From contig NZ_LZSU01000052.1 of NCBI RefSeq assembly GCF_001665575.1, forward strand, positions 118,575 to 182,574: 64,000 nt of DNA, given 5' to 3'. Below are positions 48,962-60,800 of this stretch, piece by piece. The notes below the pieces were generated by a model that was not told where the DNA came from, searched no databases, and saw nothing but the letters and a program-made list of their open reading frames with translations. Both the position numbers and the translations under genes were made by a program. Every line of letters begins with the position of its first letter. Position 1 is the first letter of the stretch. The stretch comes from Mycobacterium sp. 852013-51886_SCH5428379 (lineage in GTDB: Bacteria > Actinomycetota > Actinomycetes > Mycobacteriales > Mycobacteriaceae).

Positions 48962-51831
48962 GCAACCATCACCTCCGCGATGGTCGCTCGTTCGTGGCCC
49001 GCACGATCCACCGTTTCGCCGTGCTCATCGTGCTGGCCTGGCTGGCGATCATCGCCGCACTGAGCGTCGCGGTGCCCTCCCTGGAGCAGGTCGAGCAACA
49101 GCATTCGGTCGATCTCAATCCGGTTGACGCACCGTCACTCAAGGCCGCCGAGCGGCTGAACGAGGCCTTCGAGGCACCGGACTCCGGCGGCGTCGTGATG
49201 ATCGTGCTCGAGGGTCAGGAACAACTGGCCGAGGACGCCCACCGGTACTACGACGAACTGGTGCGGCAGCTGCGCGCCGACACCGCACATGTGCAGGACG
49301 TCCAAGACTTCTGGGGCGATCCGCTCACCAGGGGCGCGGCCGAGAGCGCCGACGGCAAGGCCGCATACGTACAGGTCAACCTGTCCGGCGGAGAACATGC
49401 CTCGATCAACGCGTCGGTCCAGGCGGTCCGCGACATCGTCGATCAGGCGGCGCCCCCGCCCGGGGTGCAGGCGTACGTCACCGGACCCGCCGCGATCGCC
49501 GCAGACGTCGCGCAGAGCGGCAACCGCACCGTCATCCTGGTCACGCTCGCGAGCATCATCGTGATCTTCGTGATGCTGCTGTTCGTCTACCGGTCGATCG
49601 TGACGGTGATCGTGCTGCTGCTGGTCGTCGGTATGCAGCTGCAGGCGGCGCGCGGAATCGTCGCGCTGATGGGCGATCACGGCCTGCTCGGGCTCACGAC
49701 GTTCGGGGTGAACCTGCTGGTGGCGTTGTGTATCGCCGCGGGCACCGACTACGGCATCTTCTTCCTCGGCCGATATCAGGAGGCACGTCAGGCCGGCGAG
49801 GACAGGCTGACGGCCTACTTCACCACCTACCAGGGCGTCGCCAAGGTGGTGCTGGCATCCGGACTGACGATCGCCGGCGCGCTCTACTGTCTGAGCTTCA
49901 CCCGACTGCCGTTCTTCAGCGCGCTGGCACTACCCACGGCGATCGGCATCCTGGTCGCGGTTGCCGTGTCGCTCACCCTGTTTCCCGCGGTGCTCGCGAT
50001 CGGTGGCCGGTTCGGACTGTTCGACCCCAAGCGCGATCTGGCCGTGCGCGGATGGCGGCGCCTCGGCACGGCGATCGTGCGTTGGCCCGCACCGATTCTC
50101 GTCGCAACAATGGCCATCACCCTGCTCGGACTGCTGGCGCTGCCCGGGTTCAAGCCGAGCTACAACGACCAGCAGTATCTGCCCACCGACATCCCCGCGA
50201 ACGAGGGCATGGCCGCCGCGGAGCGCCACTTCCCCCCGTCGGCGATGATGACGCCCGAGATGCTGATGGTCGAGACCGACCGCGATCTGCGCAACCCGGC
50301 GGACTTCCTGATCCTGAACAAGTTGGCCAAAGCCGTTCTCGCCGTACCGGGAATCGAGAACGTCCAGGCGGTGACCCGCCCCGAGGGCATTCCGATCGCG
50401 CGGGCGACGATCCCTTACATGCTGAGCATGCAGCAGGCCGGCCAGCAGCAGTACATGCAATTCCAGCAGTCGCGGATGGACGATCTGCTCACACAGGCCG
50501 AGATGCTCACCGAGATGATCGGGATCATGCAGCGCATGAACTCGCTGATGGAGCAGATGGTCACGACGACGCAGAACATGGTCGCCAAGACCCACGAGAT
50601 GCAGGAGATCACCACCGAACTGCGCGACAACATCGCGAATTTCGAAGACATGTGGCGACCCATCCGCAACTACCTGTACTGGGAACCGCACTGCTTCAAC
50701 ATCCCGCTGTGCTGGTCGGTGCGCAGCGTCTTCGACGTGATCGACGGAGTCGATCAGGTGACCGAGAAACTCGACGGACTTGTCGTGCAACTCGACCAGC
50801 TGAACCTGCTGCTCCCCCAGATCGTCGCCCAGTTCCCGGAGATGATCGCGATCATGCAGAGCATGCGGACCATGATGCTGACGATGCACAGCACCATGTC
50901 CGGCGTGATCGGTCAGATGGACGGTACCGGCGAGAATCCCACCGCCATGGGCAAGGCGTTCGACGCCGCGCAGAACGACGATACGTTCTTCATCCCGCCG
51001 GAGGTCTTCGAGAACGAGGACTTCAAACGGGTCATGGACATCTTCCTGTCGCCGGACGGCAAAGCGGTCCGCCTCCTGGTGCTGCAGAAGGGCGATCCGG
51101 CCTCACCCGAGGGCATTTCGCGGGTCGACGACATCAGGAATGCCGCCGAGGAGGCGCTCAAGGGCACCCCGCTGGAGGGCTCGAAGATCTATCTGACCGG
51201 CACCGCGGCGATCACCAAGGACATGATCGTGGGGTCCGAGTACGACCTGATGATCGCCGTCGTCGCCGCGATCTGCCTCATCTTCATCGTCATGCTGATG
51301 ATGACGAGGAGTCTCATCGCCGCGATGGTCATCGTCGGCACCGTGGTGATGTCGCTGGGTGCGGCGTTCGGGGTTGCGGTCTTCGTGTGGCAGTACGTGC
51401 TCGGCGTGCAGATCCATTGGGCGGTCCTGGTGATGACCGTGATCACGCTGTTGGCAGTGGGTTCGGACTACAACCTACTGCTGGTGGCACGCATCAAGGA
51501 CGAGCTCGGCGCCGGCATCAACACCGCGATCATCCGGGCGATGGGCGGCACCGGCAAGGTCGTCACCACCGCGGGTCTGGTCTTCGCCGCGACGATGGGC
51601 TCCATGGTCGTCAGTGATCTGCGCAGCATCGGGCAGGTGGGCACGACGATCGCGCTGGGCCTGCTGTTCGACACGCTGGTCGTACGCGCGTTCATGACAC
51701 CGTCGATCGCGGCGCTGCTGGGCCGGTGGTTCTGGTGGCCGCAGCAGGTCCGTTCCCGTCCCGCCGGCGCGCCGGCCCGCCCGACCGGTCCCCGCCCGCT
51801 GATGCGCGCCCTACTGCAGAATCAGCAGTAG
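48958..51831 (+). CDS. mmpL4a: MmpL-family RND transporter (first of two)
   Basis: A 957-residue RND protein with 11-12 TM segments. The paired Asp-Tyr residues of the proton relay are visible in CIAAGTDYGIFFLGRY near residue 265 and AVGSDYNLLLVARIKDELG near 840. Between TM7 and TM8 lies a long periplasmic domain with a helical, Met-rich coiled-coil stretch (QRMNSLMEQMVTT..., EMIAIMQSMRTMMLTM), characteristic of the mycobacterial MmpL4-type group. It translocates the completed lipid together with MmpS. ATG 48958 overlaps the mmpS stop. Two linked MmpL genes following mmpS is the GPL arrangement. The specific cargo here is inferred. Confidence 0.93.
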   Translation: MSNHHLRDGRSFVARTIHRFAVLIVLAWLAIIAALSVAVPSLEQVEQQHSVDLNPVDAPSLKAAERLNEAFEAPDSGGVVMIVLEGQEQLAEDAHRYYDELVRQLRADTAHVQDVQDFWGDPLTRGAAESADGKAAYVQVNLSGGEHASINASVQAVRDIVDQAAPPPGVQAYVTGPAAIAADVAQSGNRTVILVTLASIIVIFVMLLFVYRSIVTVIVLLLVVGMQLQAARGIVALMGDHGLLGLTTFGVNLLVALCIAAGTDYGIFFLGRYQEARQAGEDRLTAYFTTYQGVAKVVLASGLTIAGALYCLSFTRLPFFSALALPTAIGILVAVAVSLTLFPAVLAIGGRFGLFDPKRDLAVRGWRRLGTAIVRWPAPILVATMAITLLGLLALPGFKPSYNDQQYLPTDIPANEGMAAAERHFPPSAMMTPEMLMVETDRDLRNPADFLILNKLAKAVLAVPGIENVQAVTRPEGIPIARATIPYMLSMQQAGQQQYMQFQQSRMDDLLTQAEMLTEMIGIMQRMNSLMEQMVTTTQNMVAKTHEMQEITTELRDNIANFEDMWRPIRNYLYWEPHCFNIPLCWSVRSVFDVIDGVDQVTEKLDGLVVQLDQLNLLLPQIVAQFPEMIAIMQSMRTMMLTMHSTMSGVIGQMDGTGENPTAMGKAFDAAQNDDTFFIPPEVFENEDFKRVMDIFLSPDGKAVRLLVLQKGDPASPEGISRVDDIRNAAEEALKGTPLEGSKIYLTGTAAITKDMIVGSEYDLMIAVVAAICLIFIVMLMMTRSLIAAMVIVGTVVMSLGAAFGVAVFVWQYVLGVQIHWAVLVMTVITLLAVGSDYNLLLVARIKDELGAGINTAIIRAMGGTGKVVTTAGLVFAATMGSMVVSDLRSIGQVGTTIALGLLFDTLVVRAFMTPSIAALLGRWFWWPQQVRSRPAGAPARPTGPRPLMRALLQNQQ

Positions 51832-51898
51832 TGTTCTGCGGCAACCGAAATGATCTCGTCCGCCCTGGCTGTCCACGCAGACCCGCGGAGCCGGGCGC

Positions 51899-54730
51899 AT
51901 GAGTGATCACCAACTCCCGAACCACCGGCCGTTGCTCCCGCGGATCATCCGGACCCTTGCCGTGCCCATCATCCTGGGCTGGGTCGCGCTCACGCTGCTG
52001 TTGACGTTCGCCGTGCCCTCGCTCGAGCAGGTGGGCCGGGAGCAGTCGGTGCCGATGAGTCCGAAAGACGCACCGTCGGTTCAGGCCATGGCGCGGATGG
52101 GTCAGCTCTTCGAGGAGTCCAACTCGGACAGCACGGCGATGATCGTCCTCGAGGGCGAACAGGCTCTCGGCGAGGAAGCCCAGGAGTACTACGCCGACCT
52201 GGTCCGTGAGCTCAACAGCGACCCGCAGCACATCGAACACGTGCAGGATCTGTGGGGTGATCGCCTGACGGCCGCCGGCGCGCAGAGCCCGGACGGCAAA
52301 GCCGTTTACGTGCAGTTGAATCTGGTCGGCGACCAGGGCTCGTCGGCCGGAGTCGAATCCGTGCAGGCGGTCCGGACGATCGTCGACCGGATGCCCCCAC
52401 CGCCGGGCGTGTCGGTGTATGTCACCGGCGCGGCCCCGCTGCTCGCCGACATGCAGCACAGCGGCGAGTCCTCCATCCTCAAGATGACCCTCATCGGTGC
52501 GGCGATCATCTTCGTGGTGTTGATGATCGTGTACCGATCGGTCGTCACCGTCTGCATCCTGTTGATCACCGTGGGCGTCGAGTTGTTCGCCGCGCGCGGC
52601 ATCGTGGCCTACCTCGGCCACAGCGAGATGTTCCTGCTCTCGACATTCGCCATCAACCTGCTCGTGGCGCTGGCCATGGCGGCCGGGACCGACTACGGGA
52701 TCTTCTTCTTCGGGCGCTACCAGGAAGCCCGCCAGAACGGCGAAGACCGGGAGACCGCGTACTACACCACATTCCGTAGTGTGGCACCCGTCGTACTGGG
52801 TTCCGGATTGACCATCGCCGGTGCGCTGCTGTGCCTGAGTTTCACGCGGATGTCGATCTTCCAGACCATCGGTGTGCCGTGCGCCGTCGGAATGCTGGTC
52901 GCGGTCGTCGTCGCGCTCACGTTGGTCCCGGCGGTGCTGACCGTCGGCGGCCGGTTCGGATTGTTCGATCCGACACGCGAGATCGCCGTCCGGCGGTGGC
53001 GACGGGTGGGCACCGCGATCGTCCGCTGGCCCGGACCCATCTTCATCGCGACGTTGACGGTCACACTCGTCGGCCTGATCGCGCTGCCCGGCTACCGGAC
53101 CAGCTATGACGACCGGCGCTACATCCCCGAGGACGTACCCGCCAACCTGGGCTACCAGGCGGCCGACCGGCACTTCTCGCAGGCCCGGATGATGCCCGAC
53201 ATCCTGATCATCGAAGCCGACCGCGATATGCGGAATCCGGCGGACTTCCTGATTCTGCACCGACTCGCCAAGGCGATCTTCCAGGTACCCGGGGTCTCCC
53301 GCGTGCAGGCCATCACCCGACCCGAGGGCACGCCGATCGAACGCACGTCGATCCCGTTCCTCATCAGCATTCAGAACGCCGGCCAGCAGCAGATGATGAA
53401 ACACATGCGCGGCCGGATCGACGACATGGGTGCGCAGGCCGAGATGATGAACCGGCAGATCGAGCTCGCCAAGCGGATGTACGAGATCCAGAAGCAGATC
53501 ACCGAATCGACCATGAAGTCGATCGAGCTCGTCAAAGAGCTGACCGTGGTGATGGACGACCTGCGGGACGGCATCGCCAATTTCGACGACTTCTTCCGGC
53601 CGATCCGTAACTACTTCTACTGGGAACCGCACTGCTACAACATCCCCATCTGCTTCTCGCTGCGGAGCATCTTCGAGTCACTGGACGGCGTCGATCAGAT
53701 TGCCGGCACGATGCACGAACTCCTGGGCGACCTCGAGACATTCGTCGAGGTGCTGCCGCAGCTGCTCGAACAGGTGCCGCGGATGATCGAGATCATGGAG
53801 TCGATGCGGGACATGATGCTGACGATGCACAGCACCATGGACGGCACCATCAGCATCATGGACGACACCGCGCAGGACGCGACCGCCATGGGTCAGGCGT
53901 TCGACGCGGCCCACAACGACGATTCCTTCTATCTCCCCGCCGAGGTGTTCGAGAATCCGGACTTCCAGCGAGCGATGGGTTCTTTCCTGTCGCCGGACGG
54001 CAAGTCGGCCCGCTTCATCATCTCCCACAAGATGGATCCGGGTTCTCCCGAGGGCATCGGCAGTGTCGAGCAGATCCGCGCCGCCGCTGAGGAAGCCCTC
54101 AAGACGACTCCCCTGCGGGGAGCGAAGATCTACATGGCCGGCTCGGCGTCGACGTTCAAGGACTTCCAGGAGGGCTCGAAGTACGACCTGCTGATCGCCG
54201 GGGTGAGCGCCCTGTGCCTGATCTTCCTGATCATGCTGCTCATCACCCGTGGCCTCATCGCCGCCCTGGTGATCGTCGGCACGGTGGCGCTGTCGTTGGG
54301 CGCATCGTTCGGGCTGGCGGTGCTGATCTGGCAGTACATCCTCGGCATCGACCTGCACTGGATGGTCCTGCCCATGGCCGTCATCGTGCTGCTCGGAGTC
54401 GGTTCCGACTACAACCTGCTGCTGGTGTCCCGTATGAAGGAGGAGCTCGGCGCCGGTATCAACACGGGCATCATCCGCGCCATGGGCGGCACCGGCAAGG
54501 TCGTCACCAACGCCGGTCTGGTGTTCGCATTCACCATGGCGGCAATGGTTTTCAGTGATCTGCAGGTGATCGGCCAGGTCGGCACCACCATCGGGCTGGG
54601 CCTGATGTTCGACACCCTGGTCGTGCGTGCGTTCCTGACGCCGTCGATCGCCGCGCTGCTCGGTCGCTGGTTCTGGTGGCCGCTGAACGTCCGATCGCGT
54701 CCGGCTCGCCCGCTCCCCCAGCGGGTATGA
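51899..54730 (+). CDS. mmpL4b: MmpL-family RND transporter (second of two)
   Basis: A 943-residue paralogue of the preceding gene with the same topology: AAGTDYGIFFFGRY near residue 262, GVGSDYNLLLVSRMKEELG near 838, a periplasmic helical domain (KRMYEIQKQITES, PRMIEIMESMRDMMLTM), and RWFWWPLNVRSRPARP at the end. Both Asp-Tyr pairs are intact, so it should be a working pump. In known GPL systems both MmpL proteins are needed, probably as a mixed complex. It lies 67 nt after the first MmpL gene with GGAG before ATG 51899, and is followed by a strong terminator hairpin. Confidence 0.93.
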   Translation: MSDHQLPNHRPLLPRIIRTLAVPIILGWVALTLLLTFAVPSLEQVGREQSVPMSPKDAPSVQAMARMGQLFEESNSDSTAMIVLEGEQALGEEAQEYYADLVRELNSDPQHIEHVQDLWGDRLTAAGAQSPDGKAVYVQLNLVGDQGSSAGVESVQAVRTIVDRMPPPPGVSVYVTGAAPLLADMQHSGESSILKMTLIGAAIIFVVLMIVYRSVVTVCILLITVGVELFAARGIVAYLGHSEMFLLSTFAINLLVALAMAAGTDYGIFFFGRYQEARQNGEDRETAYYTTFRSVAPVVLGSGLTIAGALLCLSFTRMSIFQTIGVPCAVGMLVAVVVALTLVPAVLTVGGRFGLFDPTREIAVRRWRRVGTAIVRWPGPIFIATLTVTLVGLIALPGYRTSYDDRRYIPEDVPANLGYQAADRHFSQARMMPDILIIEADRDMRNPADFLILHRLAKAIFQVPGVSRVQAITRPEGTPIERTSIPFLISIQNAGQQQMMKHMRGRIDDMGAQAEMMNRQIELAKRMYEIQKQITESTMKSIELVKELTVVMDDLRDGIANFDDFFRPIRNYFYWEPHCYNIPICFSLRSIFESLDGVDQIAGTMHELLGDLETFVEVLPQLLEQVPRMIEIMESMRDMMLTMHSTMDGTISIMDDTAQDATAMGQAFDAAHNDDSFYLPAEVFENPDFQRAMGSFLSPDGKSARFIISHKMDPGSPEGIGSVEQIRAAAEEALKTTPLRGAKIYMAGSASTFKDFQEGSKYDLLIAGVSALCLIFLIMLLITRGLIAALVIVGTVALSLGASFGLAVLIWQYILGIDLHWMVLPMAVIVLLGVGSDYNLLLVSRMKEELGAGINTGIIRAMGGTGKVVTNAGLVFAFTMAAMVFSDLQVIGQVGTTIGLGLMFDTLVVRAFLTPSIAALLGRWFWWPLNVRSRPARPLPQRV

Positions 54731-54761
54731 CCCGCCGGCACCCGATCTCCAGCTGACAGAC

Positions 54762-54790
54762 CGGGCCGGCGCCGAGTTGGCGCCGGCCCG
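54762..54790. terminator. Bidirectional terminator hairpin (12-bp stem)
   Basis: CGGGCCGGCGCC (54762-54773) and GGCGCCGGCCCG (54779-54790) form a perfect 12-bp stem with a 5-nt loop GAGTT, between the convergent second MmpL gene and the lipid synthase gene. The plus-strand continuation is ATTTGAT. It probably ends both transcripts. Confidence 0.75.
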
Positions 54791-54800
54791 ATTTGATCCG

Positions 54801-57800
54801 TCAGTTCGGCAGGACCCGTACTCCCATGCCTGTCGTGGAGTAGATGCACAGGTCGTCGACCCAGAACGCACCGTTGAACAGCAGCACGATGCCGCGCTCA
54901 TCGGTTTCGGTGGAGACGATCTCGATCTCCGAGCGGGTCCGCGTATTGGTCGGGATCACCTGACCGCGGAACTTCCAGCTGAACGTGTGGCCGACCGCCA
55001 CGGGTTCGAACGCCGCCCCGTCGGTGGCGATCCCGGACAGCCGCGCGGCCGCGCGCGCCGCCTGCTGCATGGCCTCCAGCCCCAGGGAACCCGGCTGGAC
55101 GGGATCCTGGAAGAAGTGGGCCTTGAAGAACCACGCCTCCGGGCGGACGTCGAACTCCGCGACCAACCGCCCCAGACCGGCTTCTCCCGCGCCCGGCCAG
55201 AACTTGACGCGGTCGATCACCTGGAGCCGGCCCTGCGCGAGCCACGGCGCACCGGTCAGTGCGTCGTCGCGGTAGGCCACCGACACCGGCGCCGGTGCCG
55301 AAATCGCCTCCAGCGCTCCCGGATTAACCCGAAGACCGACCTGGTTGCGCAGCGCCTCCGGACTGAAGAACCCGAACGCCGTCTTCATCGTCATGACCAC
55401 GTCGTCGCCCTGGGTGCAGACCACGTCGAAGAAGACGATCGTGGACCCGCCGCCCTCGGCGAACCGCTCCAGTCTCGAGGTGACCCGCAGCGTGCCGGGC
55501 CGGGCGGGTCGGTGCAACGTGACGTCGTTGCCGTCGAGATTGCGGAACACCACGTCGTCGGCGCGGTTGGCGGCGAACCCGTTGTACGACGAGAGCCAAC
55601 CGCACGGCTGCAGCAGGATCTCGATCAGCACCGCCATCGGGACGGCGTCGGAGCGGCCATCCTCGAAATACCAGGCGTCGGCGGGTACGTCGTACTCGGC
55701 GACGACGACGCCGTCCTTGGTCGGCACTCCGGGCGGACTGCTGACGCTGAGCACGCGCGACATGAAGTGGTACGGCTCGTCGGGCAGGCGCGGTGCGCGC
55801 CGGGTCCCGTCGAACGGGGCATAGAGCGCGCCGAAGGCGTCCGAGGGCATCCCGCGGCCGCAGGCCAAAAGGGCGCCCTGATCGCCGCGAACGTCCTTGG
55901 TGCCCTCCAGGATCCGCACCGGGCCGGGCGCGCCCGGCGGCATCGGCCAGTCGGGCACCAGCCGCATCCCGAACCGGCGGCAGTGGAACACCTTGAACCC
56001 ATCGCTGCTGCACAGCAGCGACGCGAAGATCGTCGGCGTCGGACCGTCGATGATCTCCTCCACGAACACCTCGTAGTCGAGGATGTGGTCGGCGTCGGGG
56101 GTGACCTGGCCACGGCACACGAAGCGCGCCATCTCCTCTGGCACCGGTTCGAAGCGCCAGCCGTCACGGTCGATCGTGAATCCGTAGGCCGCCATCGCGA
56201 ACGACAGGGCCTGGGTTGCGGCGTCGGCCATCAGCGTGCCGGGCATGCAGGGGTCGTTCTTGAAGTGTCCGTCGTAGAACCACGCGTCGGCCGGCACCGC
56301 CGCCCTCGCGCGCAGATAGCCACGCCCCCAGGGACCGCCGTCGGGGTCGAATTCGGCCACTTCGTCGAACAGGCGCAGCCGGCCCACCGGAAGCGTCGGG
56401 GTGCGGCTGTGCGCAGCGGCCATCTCGAATCCACTGCCGAAGCAGGCGAACGCGTTTCCGTGCGTGAAGGCCTCGATGTCGGCTCGGTCGAAGGAGCGTT
56501 TGCGCGTTACCCGTGGGGGTGTGTCCCGTCGGGCGCCCTCGCGTGGGGCGTCGTCGGCGGCGTCCCACAGCACCCCGTCGGAGTTGGCCAGCTCCTCGTC
56601 GGAGAAGAACCCGGCCTGCCCGTTGCGCACGGAGATCGCCAGCCGGTCGCCGATGTAGCAGTCGTAGTGGAAGAAGAACAACCGGGTGTCACCGGTCTTC
56701 GCGTGGCCGTCGATGTGGATGTCGTAGTGCAGCGTCTCCCCGGCCTGCGGCAGACCACCCATGAACGTCAGATCGCAGCCGAGCAGGCGGTAGACGCGCT
56801 GACCGCGATTGCTGAAGTCGGCGCCCAGCCACGAGGCGAGCAGCAGATCGGCCTGCCCCGACTCGATCACGACCCCCGGGGACATCCGGCCGTTGTGCAT
56901 GTACCACGCCTCAGGGTCCACATCGGTCTCGGTGACGATCCGACCGGTGCCCATCGTGCCGGGTTCACCGTCGATGCTCATCACCCGATCGGCCAGCAGC
57001 AGCGGGGGTTCGGGCATCCGCACCAGCCGCTCGTACTGGTCCAACTCCGCGAACAGCGGTCCGAGTACCTCCGAGATCCGGCCGCCGGCAAGGATTTCGA
57101 GCTGGTCCCGCGTCCACAGCGGCCCGGCCTTCGCCGGTGGCGGCGGAGGTGGCGGAGGCGCCGGGGGCGAGAGGTCCGCCGGTCGTGGCGGGGATTCACG
57201 GCGGACCGTGGGCAGCGACGCCGGCGGAGGTGCCTGCGTCGGCGCCGGAGGGGGCGGGCTCGCGACCGCAGTCGCCAGGCCGCGTGCCTCGAGCAGCCGC
57301 GGCGCCCTGCTCCCGGCCGTGAGCGCCAGCGACGCCGCCCGTGACTGAAGGAACGACGCGTGTGCCAGCGCGGTCTGCTCGACGAACGCGGTATGCGCCT
57401 CGCCCACCGAGGTGACCAGATTCAGCGCGGCGGCCGCCCTGCCGGCGACCGGTGCGGGGGGCGCCGCAGTCACGGTGGCCGGTTGCACCTGGGCGGCCGG
57501 TGCGGGTGCGAACGCCAGCGGTTGGAGTTCGGCCGGGGCCGGCGGCATGTGTTGCAGCGATTCGGGATTCACTGACACAGAGTTCACTTCCGGCATCCTT
57601 TGACGGTCCGAGGGCGTGGCGGGGCCGGCGCTGTGCTGCGCCGCGGGTGCGGAGACGACGTCGGGCCAATGGGCGGCCAGACTCAGTGTGCGGGTCTTCG
57701 GCGCCGACGGGAACGCGCTGTCGTCGCGGAGCTGCCGCATCCGGTCGTCGAAGGCGTCGACATCGACCGAGACCCCGCCGACCCACAATTTCGACACGGA

Positions 57801-60800
57801 TTCCGCGAGCGCCCGCAGTCCGCGCCGCTCCTGCGGGTCGAGTGCCACCGCGAGATGCGGACGGTCGCCGAGGATCTTCGGGATCGCCCCGGTCAGGATG
57901 GCGCGCGGACCGTGCTCCACGAACACCCGGACACCGTCTTCGTAGGCCTGCAGCACCGTGGCCGGGAAATCGATCGGTTCGAGCGCCTGCCGGGTGATCG
58001 CCTCGGCGGCGGCCTCCCGTGTCGGCGTGTAGGCGCGGTTGACCGCGTTGGTGTAGAACCGCACATCCGGTGCGGTGTGGGTTTCCCGGGTGTGGATGCG
58101 CCGCCACGTATCGGCGAATGGCGCCATCGCCGAACAATGGATGACCATGTCGAGACCGAGCGGCATCGCGGCGGCGCCGTCGACGGCGTCGATCACCCGC
58201 CGGCAGGCAGCCGGATCACCGCCGATCACACAGTCGTCCGGGGCCTGGACGATGGTCATGTAGGCGTGCGGTTCCGCGGTGAGCGCCGCTTCGACGGCGG
58301 CACGCGGGGCGGTGATCCGCCAGCACTCCCACGGCGCAGGACGGTCGCCCAGTCCCCAATCCGCCGCGGCCACCCGGCAGGCACCGGTCAGCTCGTCGCC
58401 GTACATGCCGGACGCCTCGATCTCGTCGAGCATGGGTTCGAGGTCGCGCCAGATGCCGAACGCCAGCAGGGCATTCGTCTCCCCCGACGACAGGCCGATC
58501 GCCGCGGTCGGGTTGAGGCCGAGCACATTTCGGGACAACTCCGCCTGCGCCTGGCAGACCAGGGCGCATCCGGTCAGCTGTGTGCGCGGGTCCAGGCTGG
58601 TGATTCCGGCGCCGTACAGCGCCCGGGCCAGGTCGCCGACTCCCGAGAAGCGTTCGGCGAGTGCGTCACCCACCTCGGGCCAGGCCAGCAGCAGATCACG
58701 TCCGGCGCCCGGATAGGCCGCGGCCGCCCCGGTGAACGTGAACGCGAGCTCGCCGGTGATCGGGGCCTCGGAGTATGCGACGCCGATGCCCGCGGGCGTC
58801 TCGCCCCGGCCCAGCCGTTGCACCGCGCTCTCGCGCAGGCCGTCGAGAGCGGCTGCGCTGGCGGCCACCAGAGCGCATCGCACCGGACCGGTTCCGCCCG
58901 GGCGGTGATCGCGCATCCGGTCGGCCAGGTCGGCTCGGCTCTCGCCGGCGTAGCGCTCCGAGAACGGGACGACTCCGGCGGCAAGTGGAACCGGCGCCTC
59001 GGCCGACGCGGTGAGGCTGATCCCGTCGGCGCGCCCGCCGATCGATGACAGCTGCACCGCCGCTCGGGTGCCGCCGGGGGCGGGCTGTGCCCCGTTCTGG
59101 TCCACCCGTACCCGGGACGTCACCGCGGCGGCCCACGCCGCGATCTCGGCGGCGGCGCTCGCGGCGTGGGTGCGTCCGAAGCGGGCCTGCGCGATGTTCG
59201 GCGCGACGGCGGTCGGGGTGCCGTCGACGTCGACGACGGCGAGGATCTGATCGCCGGCGGCTTCGGCGTCCTGGCGCCTCTTGAGAACGAAGGCGACGGC
59301 CGCGTCACCGTGCGGTGCGCCCGGCGTGGTCGACAGTCCATCGGCGGCCCGGGCGTGTGCCGGTTCGCAGCACATGTCGACGGCGCCGGTGACCACCGCG
59401 TCGAGTTCGCGGTGCCGCAGGGCGCGCACCCCGATCCGCAGCGCGTCAACGCCGGAGAGTTCCTCGCTGGAGACGGTGAACCCGAACCCGCGGAAGTCGC
59501 GTTGGGCGTGGATGCGGTTGGCCGGGATGTTCGGCATCGTGCCGACGACGCCGTCGGCGGTCAGCTGCGGGGCCGAATCCCGGTTGGCGGCAAGCCATGC
59601 GTCGTCGTCGATGTGCAGCACCCGCAGCCGCTGCCGGGCGATGGTGGCGTCGCATCCCATACCGACGACGACCCCGGTGCGGTCGGGATCGAGGGTCACG
59701 CCATCGAGTGCCTCGGCGGCGGCCGCGAGCATCGCCGTCTGCTGGGTGAGGCTGGCTTTGAGTTCGTTGGGAGGGAACCCGAGTCCGGCGAGGCCGAGTT
59801 CGACGGTCTCGAGGGGTATCGGCTCTGCCTCCGGTCCGAGCGCACGACGGCGGAACGCGCCGGCGTCCTGTGTGTCACCGGTCAGAACGCCGATGCCGCA
59901 GATGACGACGTCATCGGTCGGGGCGGGCCGTCGCGGGGTGGAACGCTTTGTGCGCACGTGGTTCTGGACAATGAGGTGGGCGTTGTTACCGCCGAATCCG
60001 AAGTTGCTGACGGCGGCGCGTTTGACCTCCGCGTCCCACGGGGTGGGGGTGGTCGCGAGAGTGAACGGGGTGTCGGCGAGGGCGCCGGTCGGCTTGTCGC
60101 ACAACGCCGGCGGGATCACCGATGCGGCCATCGCCGACAGCACGTTCACCAGGCTCGCCGCACCCGACACCGTGATGGTGTGCCCCAGGTTGCCCTTGAG
60201 CGCACCGAGTGTCAGCGGCGCCTCACCGTAGGCGGCGGCGATGCTCTGCAGCTCGGTGGCGTCCCCCAGCGGGGTTCCGGTCGCGTGACAGTCCAGATAG
60301 TCGATGTCAGTGGGTGCGACCCCGGCCTGTTCCAGCGCCGCGAGCATGGCGCGGGTCTGGCCGCCGACCGCCGGCGCCAGGAACCCGCTCTGGCGTCCGT
60401 CGTTGGACAGCCCGACACCCATGATGACGCCGAGGATCGGGTCGCCCGCGCGTTCGGCGTCTTCCAGGCGCTTGAGCGCGACGAGCGCGGCGCCCGCCGA
60501 CGGCACCAGACCGTCGGCGTCGGCGTGGAACGGCCGGGACCGGCCCGAGGCGCTCAACGCCTGCAGCGCAGTGAATCCCAGGTGCAGGAACAGGTCATCG
60601 GCGCCGTTGACCCCGCCGGCGAGCATCACGTCGGCCGCACCGTCGTGCAGGGCGTCGCAGGCGAGTTTGATGGCGTACAGCGACGAAGCGCAGGCCGCGT
60701 CGAGCGCGTACGCAGGACCGGTCATGTCCATGGCCGCGGCGACCAGATGTACCGGCAGCCCGGAGGAGAATCGATTGCGCGGGTCGACCTCGGCGCCGCC

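Noticed and set aside
49728..51617. A 629-codon plus-strand frame inside the first MmpL gene
   Set aside because: It is an alternative frame of the MmpL coding region, Arg/His-rich without hydrophobic segments.
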